Part shown: in pieces, positions 21,461 to 25,344 of the stretch
Layout: the number at the start of each line of letters is the position of its first letter
Numbering within the stretch: position 1 is the first letter of the stretch
NCBI GenBank assembly: GCA_900546315.1
Contig: URCP01000033.1
Coordinates: 1 to 25,344 of the forward strand
Direction of reading: 5' to 3'
From: an uncultured Eubacteriales bacterium
Lineage (GTDB): Bacteria; Bacillota; Clostridia; Oscillospirales; CAG-272
DNA length: 25,344 nt
Translations under genes and position numbers: made by a program
The notes under the pieces: model-generated
What the model was told of the DNA's origin: nothing
Databases searched by the model: none
The model's input: only the letters and a program-made list of their open reading frames with translations

Positions 21461-21489
21461 CTGAATATTTCATACTCGGGTGGTATAAT
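21461..21489 (+). promoter_or_regulatory. Promoter of rnj
   Basis: CTGAAT (21461-21466) and TATAAT (21484-21489) are 17 bp apart, with a good -10 and a weak -35. It implies a leader of about 275 nt, unusually long for this window. Confidence 0.7.
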
Positions 21490-21633
21490 AATATTGTTAT
21501 ATTTGTTCGACACATTAAAAGCCGCGAGCGGCGGATGTACGTTTTTTCCGCCGGGCAGAATATACCTGTGACCTCAAAAAATTGACGCCTGATAAGACCG
21601 CCTATTTATCACGCGCTTCTCATGGGGACAGGA

Positions 21634-21659
21634 TGCCGGAAATTTTTTATGCTCCGGCA
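21634..21659 (+). promoter_or_regulatory. Terminator-like hairpin in the rnj leader
   Basis: tgccgga (21634-21640) and tccggca (21653-21659) form a 7-bp stem around a T-rich loop, followed by agtgttttt. It could act as a weak terminator or a pausing/processing site before the coding region. Confidence 0.5.
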
Positions 21660-21677
21660 AGTGTTTTTGCGTTGAAA

Positions 21678-21758
21678 TTCGGCTTTTATGTACATAGTGT
21701 TTTCCAGATGTGGAATATACGTGAATATTTATAAACATTTACCACTACAAAAGCCGAA
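21678..21758 (+). promoter_or_regulatory. 10-bp inverted repeat abutting the rnj ribosome binding site
   Basis: ttcggctttt (21678-21687) and aaaagccgaa (21749-21758) are perfect complements separated by 61 nt. The right arm runs into the ribosome binding site AAAGGA (21757-21762), so pairing would mask or sit against it. The enclosed segment also contains smaller AT-rich foldings. Confidence 0.55.
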
Positions 21759-21774
21759 AGGAATGTGAAAATAA

Positions 21775-23451
21775 TTGGCAAGAGCTAAAAAAGATTCAAA
21801 ATTAAAGGTCATCTCGCTCGGAGGTCTCGGTGAGATCGGAAAGAATATGACTGTCCTTGAGTACGAGAATGACATAATCGTGGTTGACTGCGGGCTCGGT
21901 TTCCCGGACGACGATATGCTGGGCGTCGACCTCGTGATACCGGACGTGAGCTATCTTGAGAAAAATATCGATAAGGTGCGCGGTTTCGTCCTGACACACG
22001 GGCACGAGGACCACATCGGCGCGCTTCCCTACGTGCTGAAGACGGTGAACAAGCCGGTCTGGGGCACCCGCCTGACGGTCGGAATCGTCGCGAATAAGCT
22101 GTCTGAGCACACGTTCAAGGAGAAGCCGGTGCTGAATACGGTTGAGGCGGGAGACGTCGTGAAGCTCGGCGTGTTCAGCGCCGAGTTCATCCGCGTGAAC
22201 CACTCGATCGCGGACGCGTGCGCGATTTCGATCAACACTCCGGTCGGAACGGTGTTCTTCTCGGGAGACTTCAAGCTCGACCTGACGCCTGTCGAGGGAA
22301 AGATCATGGATATCCCGCGCATCGGCGAGATCGGAAACAAGGGCGTCGCGCTGCTCTGCTGCGAGTCGACGAACGTCGAGCGTCCTGGCTATACCCCGTC
22401 CGAGAAGACGGTCGGACGTTCTCTCGACGTGATTCTGAACCAGAACCCGGAGAGACGCGTGATTATTGCGACCTTCTCGTCGAACGTTCACCGCGTCCAG
22501 CAGATAATCAATGCGTCGGCGGCGCGCGGACGCAAGGTCGCCGTCACCGGACGGTCGATGATAAATATCGTCAAAACGGCGATCGAGCTCGGCTACATGA
22601 ACGTGCCGGACGGAACGCTGATCGACATAAACGAGATAAAGCGCTACAAGGATCAGCAGCTGACGATCGTGACGACCGGAAGTCAGGGCGAGCCGATGTC
22701 CGCGCTCTACCGCATGGCGTTCTCCGACCACGACAAGGTTGAGCTGGGACCGAACGACCTCGTAGTCATAAGCGCGCACCCGATCCCCGGCAACGAGAAG
22801 CTGGTCGGAAAGATCATAAACGAGCTGTTCCGCAAGGGCGTGAAGGTCGTTTACGACGCGCTGGCGGACGTCCACGTCTCCGGACACGCTTGTCAGGAGG
22901 AGCTCAAGCTGATGCACGCGCTGACGAGACCGAAATATTTCATGCCCGTCCACGGCGAGTACCGTCACCTCATCACCCACAAGCGCCTCGCGCAGGAGAT
23001 GGGAATGCCGGAAAACCACATCTTCGTGTCCGAAATAGGCAAGGTTCTCGAACTCGACAAGGACAGCTGCAAGTTCAACGGCATGGTCCCGAGCGGAAAG
23101 ATCCTCGTCGACGGCTACGGAGTCGGAGACGTCGGAAATATCGTCCTCCGCGACAGACGTCACCTTGCACAGGACGGACTGATAGTGGTCGTCGCGACTG
23201 TGGATATCGACGAAAGAATGATAATTTCCGGACCGGACATAGTCTCGCGCGGCTTCGTCTACGTGCGCGAATCCGAGCAGCTGATGGATCAGGTCAGACA
23301 GATAGCGAAGGACGCCCTGACTGACTGCCTCGACCACAACATCACCGACTGGACCGAACTCAAGGGTCGCGTAAAGGACGATCTCTCGAAGTTCCTCTGG
23401 TCGAAGACGAAGCGTAAACCAATGATTCTGCCGGTTGTAATGAACGTATAA
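21775..23451 (+). CDS. rnj: Ribonuclease J
   Basis: The 558-aa protein is an RNase J, a metallo-beta-lactamase/beta-CASP ribonuclease with 5'-3' exo- and endonuclease activity in Gram-positive mRNA decay. Visible parts are the N-terminal LGGLGEIGKNMTVLEY, the metal motif HGHEDH (residues 75-80), FFSGDFKLD, the beta-CASP segment with ESTNVERPGYTPSE, then AHPIPGNEKLV, and HVSGHACQEELKLMHALTRPKYFMPVHGEYRHL. Only one paralogue is in the window. The start is a TTG at 21775, chosen because no in-frame ATG exists upstream and it fits the family N-terminus; AAAGGA lies 12 nt before it, an unusually long spacing. Together with the structured leader this suggests weak or regulated initiation. Confidence 0.94.
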   Translation: MARAKKDSKLKVISLGGLGEIGKNMTVLEYENDIIVVDCGLGFPDDDMLGVDLVIPDVSYLEKNIDKVRGFVLTHGHEDHIGALPYVLKTVNKPVWGTRLTVGIVANKLSEHTFKEKPVLNTVEAGDVVKLGVFSAEFIRVNHSIADACAISINTPVGTVFFSGDFKLDLTPVEGKIMDIPRIGEIGNKGVALLCCESTNVERPGYTPSEKTVGRSLDVILNQNPERRVIIATFSSNVHRVQQIINASAARGRKVAVTGRSMINIVKTAIELGYMNVPDGTLIDINEIKRYKDQQLTIVTTGSQGEPMSALYRMAFSDHDKVELGPNDLVVISAHPIPGNEKLVGKIINELFRKGVKVVYDALADVHVSGHACQEELKLMHALTRPKYFMPVHGEYRHLITHKRLAQEMGMPENHIFVSEIGKVLELDKDSCKFNGMVPSGKILVDGYGVGDVGNIVLRDRRHLAQDGLIVVVATVDIDERMIISGPDIVSRGFVYVRESEQLMDQVRQIAKDALTDCLDHNITDWTELKGRVKDDLSKFLWSKTKRKPMILPVVMNV

Positions 23452-23459
23452 AAAAATTT

Positions 23460-23495
23460 GCACAGATACTCGTTTTGAGTGTCTGTGCTTTTTTT
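23460..23495 (+). terminator. Rho-independent terminator of rnj
   Basis: gcacagatactc (23460-23471) and gagtgtctgtgc (23477-23488) form a 12-bp stem (one T-G wobble) with loop gtttt, followed by seven T. It lies 9 nt after the stop codon. Confidence 0.95.
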
Positions 23496-23515
23496 AAAGC
23501 TTTTGAAAAAGGGGG

Positions 23516-23560
23516 TGCAGGGGGGAAAAACTTTTCTCCGAAAAGTTTTCCCCCCCTGCA
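23516..23560. terminator. Long hairpin terminator of the atp operon
   Basis: A stem of about 21 bp (23516-23536 with 23540-23560, one mismatch) with G-run, A-run and C-run segments closes a 3-base loop. It lies directly behind the atpC stop at 23564 on the minus strand; on that strand the sequence after it is accccctttttc. It and the rnj terminator separate the convergent transcripts. Confidence 0.85.
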
Positions 23561-23563
23561 AGC

Positions 23564-23824
23564 TTAATCCCACTTGAACCCGCTGGCAAGAAGGGTAGTC
23601 TTGTCTTTAGCGACGTTCAGTATACCGCCGTCGATGACGGCTTTTTTTTCTTCTCCGTCGGGGAGCATTATGTCGCAGTGGCCGGGTTTTACGGCTGTTA
23701 AGAAGGGGACGTGGCCTGCCATTACGGCGAGTTCGCCTTCGATTCCTCTGAGGTCGAGTTTGGCTACTTCGCCTGCGAATGCGTCTCCGTCGGGGGTGGA
23801 GATGTTGAGTTTCAGCGTGTTCAT
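23564..23824 (-). CDS. atpC: F1F0 ATP synthase epsilon subunit, short form
   Basis: The 86-aa protein is the beta-barrel domain of the epsilon subunit: LKLNISTPDGDAFAGEVAKLDLRGIEGELAVMAGHVPFLTAVKPG, then ILNVAKDKTTLLASGFKWD. It couples the central stalk to the F0 rotor. The family is usually about 130-140 aa with a C-terminal two-helix inhibitory domain; that half is absent here, and the protein ends at a natural stop followed by the operon terminator, so it is a short epsilon rather than an assembly break. Its ATG overlaps the atpD stop by four bases (ATGA). It is the last gene of the operon. Confidence 0.9.
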   Translation of the reverse strand: MNTLKLNISTPDGDAFAGEVAKLDLRGIEGELAVMAGHVPFLTAVKPGHCDIMLPDGEEKKAVIDGGILNVAKDKTTLLASGFKWD

Positions 23825-25245
23825 TGCTGCATTTCCTTGGCTTTGGCAACGGCTTCGTCGATTGTGCCTACGTAGAGGAAGGCGGATTCGGGGAGGTCGT
23901 CGTGTTTGCCGTCGATTATTTCGGCGAATCCGCGGATGGTTTCGTTCAGCGGGACGTAGACGCCGGGGAAGCCGTTGAATTTTTCGGAGACGTGGAGGGG
24001 CTGGGAGAGGAAGCGTTGGATTTTTCTGGCTCTGGAGACGGTGAGTTTGTCGTCGTCCGAGAGTTCGTCCATGCCCATGATGGCGATGATGTCCATGAGT
24101 TCCTGGTATCTCTGAAGGATTCGCTGTACTTCTTTTGCTACTCTGTAGTGTTCTTCGCCGAGGATGTCGGGGCTGAGGACGCGCGAGGTGGATTCGAGCG
24201 GGTCGACTGCCGGGTAGATGCCCATTGAGGCGATGCTTCTCGAGAGGACGGTGGTCGCGGCGAGGTGGGCGAAGGGGGTTGCCGGAGCGGGGGCGGTGAG
24301 GTCATCCGCGGGGACGTAGACTGCCTGAACGGACGTGATGGATCCCTTTTTGGTCGACGTGATGCGCTCCTGCAAAGCGCCCATTTCGTTAGCCAGAGTC
24401 GGCTGATAACCGACGGCGGAGGGCATTCTTCCGAGGAGTGCCGACACTTCGCTGCCCGCCTGCGTGAATCTGAAGATGTTGTCGATGAACAGGAGGACGT
24501 CCTGCCCTTCTTTGTCGCGGAAGTATTCCGCCATCGTGAGTCCGGAGAGCGCGACGCGCATTCTCGCTCCGGGCGGCTCGTTCATCTGACCGTAGACAAG
24601 GGCGGTCTTGTTGATGACGCCGGATTCCTTCATTTCGTTGTAGAGGTCGTTGCCCTCGCGGGTGCGCTCGCCGACGCCGGTGAAGACCGACAGACCGCCG
24701 TGCTCTTTCGCGATGTTGTTGATAAGCTCCATGATGAGGACAGTCTTTCCGACGCCCGCGCCGCCGAACAGACCGATTTTACCGCCCTTGGAATACGGGC
24801 AGATGAGGTCGATGACCTTGATTCCGGTCTCGAGTATCTCGGTTGACGTCGAAAGCTCGTCGTATTCCGGCGGTTCGCGATGGATATTCATCCTCTCGCA
24901 CCCCTCCGGAGCCGGCAGATTGTCCACCGCCTCGCCGAGCACGTTGAATATGCGCCCGAGCGTCTTCTCGCCGACCGGCACAGTGATGGACGAACCGGTG
25001 TCAGTCACCGGAATTCCCCTCTGCAATCCGTCGGTCGACGCCATAGCGATACACCTCGCGGTATTATCGCCGATATGCTGCGCCACCTCGACCGTGAGAA
25101 CGCGCTCTTTGACGGAACCGTCCTCCGCGGTCGTCTTAATCGGCACCGTAAGCGCGTTCTGAATCGCCGGAAGCCCGCCCTCCTCAAAGCGGACGTCAAC
25201 GACAGGACCCATAACCTGCGCAACGACACCTGTCTTATTGTTCAT
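23821..25245 (-). CDS. atpD: F1F0 ATP synthase beta subunit
   Basis: The 474-aa protein is a complete catalytic beta subunit. Key marks are the Walker A motif GGAGVGKT (residues 161-168), the following VGERTREGNDLY block (191-202) with the catalytic glutamate GER, the Walker B region VLLFIDNIFRFTQAGSEVSALLGRMPSAVGYQPTL, and the C-terminal DELSDDDKLTVSRARKIQRFLSQP. It makes or hydrolyses ATP on the cytoplasmic F1 head. The start has AAGGAG 6 nt upstream. atpC follows with a 4-nt overlap. atpG and atpA would be expected upstream, but the sequence beyond 25268 is a G-run artefact. Confidence 0.97.
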   Translation of the reverse strand: MNNKTGVVAQVMGPVVDVRFEEGGLPAIQNALTVPIKTTAEDGSVKERVLTVEVAQHIGDNTARCIAMASTDGLQRGIPVTDTGSSITVPVGEKTLGRIFNVLGEAVDNLPAPEGCERMNIHREPPEYDELSTSTEILETGIKVIDLICPYSKGGKIGLFGGAGVGKTVLIMELINNIAKEHGGLSVFTGVGERTREGNDLYNEMKESGVINKTALVYGQMNEPPGARMRVALSGLTMAEYFRDKEGQDVLLFIDNIFRFTQAGSEVSALLGRMPSAVGYQPTLANEMGALQERITSTKKGSITSVQAVYVPADDLTAPAPATPFAHLAATTVLSRSIASMGIYPAVDPLESTSRVLSPDILGEEHYRVAKEVQRILQRYQELMDIIAIMGMDELSDDDKLTVSRARKIQRFLSQPLHVSEKFNGFPGVYVPLNETIRGFAEIIDGKHDDLPESAFLYVGTIDEAVAKAKEMQQ

Positions 25246-25266
25246 ATTATTCTCCTTGTTTGTTCG

Positions 25267-25344
<78 letters not shown>

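Noticed and set aside
21802..23463. A 553-codon open frame antisense to RNase J
   Set aside because: It is an antisense shadow: Arg/Asp/Val/His-rich, no recognisable domain, no ribosome binding site, and it covers a clear RNase J.

Overview
The window looks like one contig of an uncultured, moderately GC-rich member of the Clostridia (Bacillota), probably a gut or anaerobic-community metagenome assembly. Supporting genes are a long-form hibernation factor (hpf), secG next to rnr, RNase M5 (rnmV), RNase J, a DUF1934 (YwiB-like) protein, an ImmA/IrrE-XRE pair and a DUF739-like protein. Vegetative promoters are very regular: twelve TTGACA/TATAAT-type promoters, all with 17-bp spacers, can be read by eye. 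The left edge cuts a lipoprotein gene. The right edge ends in 77 nt of almost pure G, which looks like a sequencing artefact rather than biology.

Layout. 1-2.4 kb: a truncated solute-binding lipoprotein (-) diverges from an alpha/beta hydrolase (+). 2.4-3.3 kb: an AT-rich YafQ-type toxin-antitoxin pair lies between two perfect 77-bp direct repeats, beside further palindromic intergenic repeats. 3.3-6.0 kb: a uracil/xanthine permease (-), hpf (+) and a small antitoxin-like gene (+). 6.0-7.3 kb: a GT4-type glycosyltransferase (-). 7.4-14.4 kb: a tightly packed minus-strand run, DUF1934 protein, holA, rnmV, gtrA-like, copA, copZ-like and a polysaccharide flippase, with several stop/start overlaps. 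14.5-15.0 kb: a peptidoglycan-binding-like small protein (+). 15.0-17.9 kb: secG-rnr (-). 18.1-20.9 kb: a phage-style immunity switch, with an XRE repressor and ImmA-type protease (-) divergent from a Cro-like DUF739 protein, a degenerate M23-fold protein and then a small membrane-anchored protein (+). 20.9-21.3 kb: a low-complexity hypothetical protein (-). 21.8-23.5 kb: RNase J (+). 23.6-25.2 kb: atpD-atpC (-), the end of an F-type ATP synthase operon.

How the genes fit together. Much of the window is RNA and translation housekeeping (RNase R, RNase M5, RNase J, HPF, a YafQ-type mRNA interferase). Copper efflux and cell-surface polysaccharide genes are mixed into the holA-rnmV operon. The accessory parts are the TA cassette between repeats and the XRE/ImmA/DUF739 switch. 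The switch has no integrase, terminase or structural phage gene nearby, so it could be a domesticated prophage or ICE control module whose output is a two-gene operon containing a catalytically dead LytM-like protein. That switch, the repeat family fused to stop codons, and the structured leaders of rnj and rnr are the best candidates for something undescribed.
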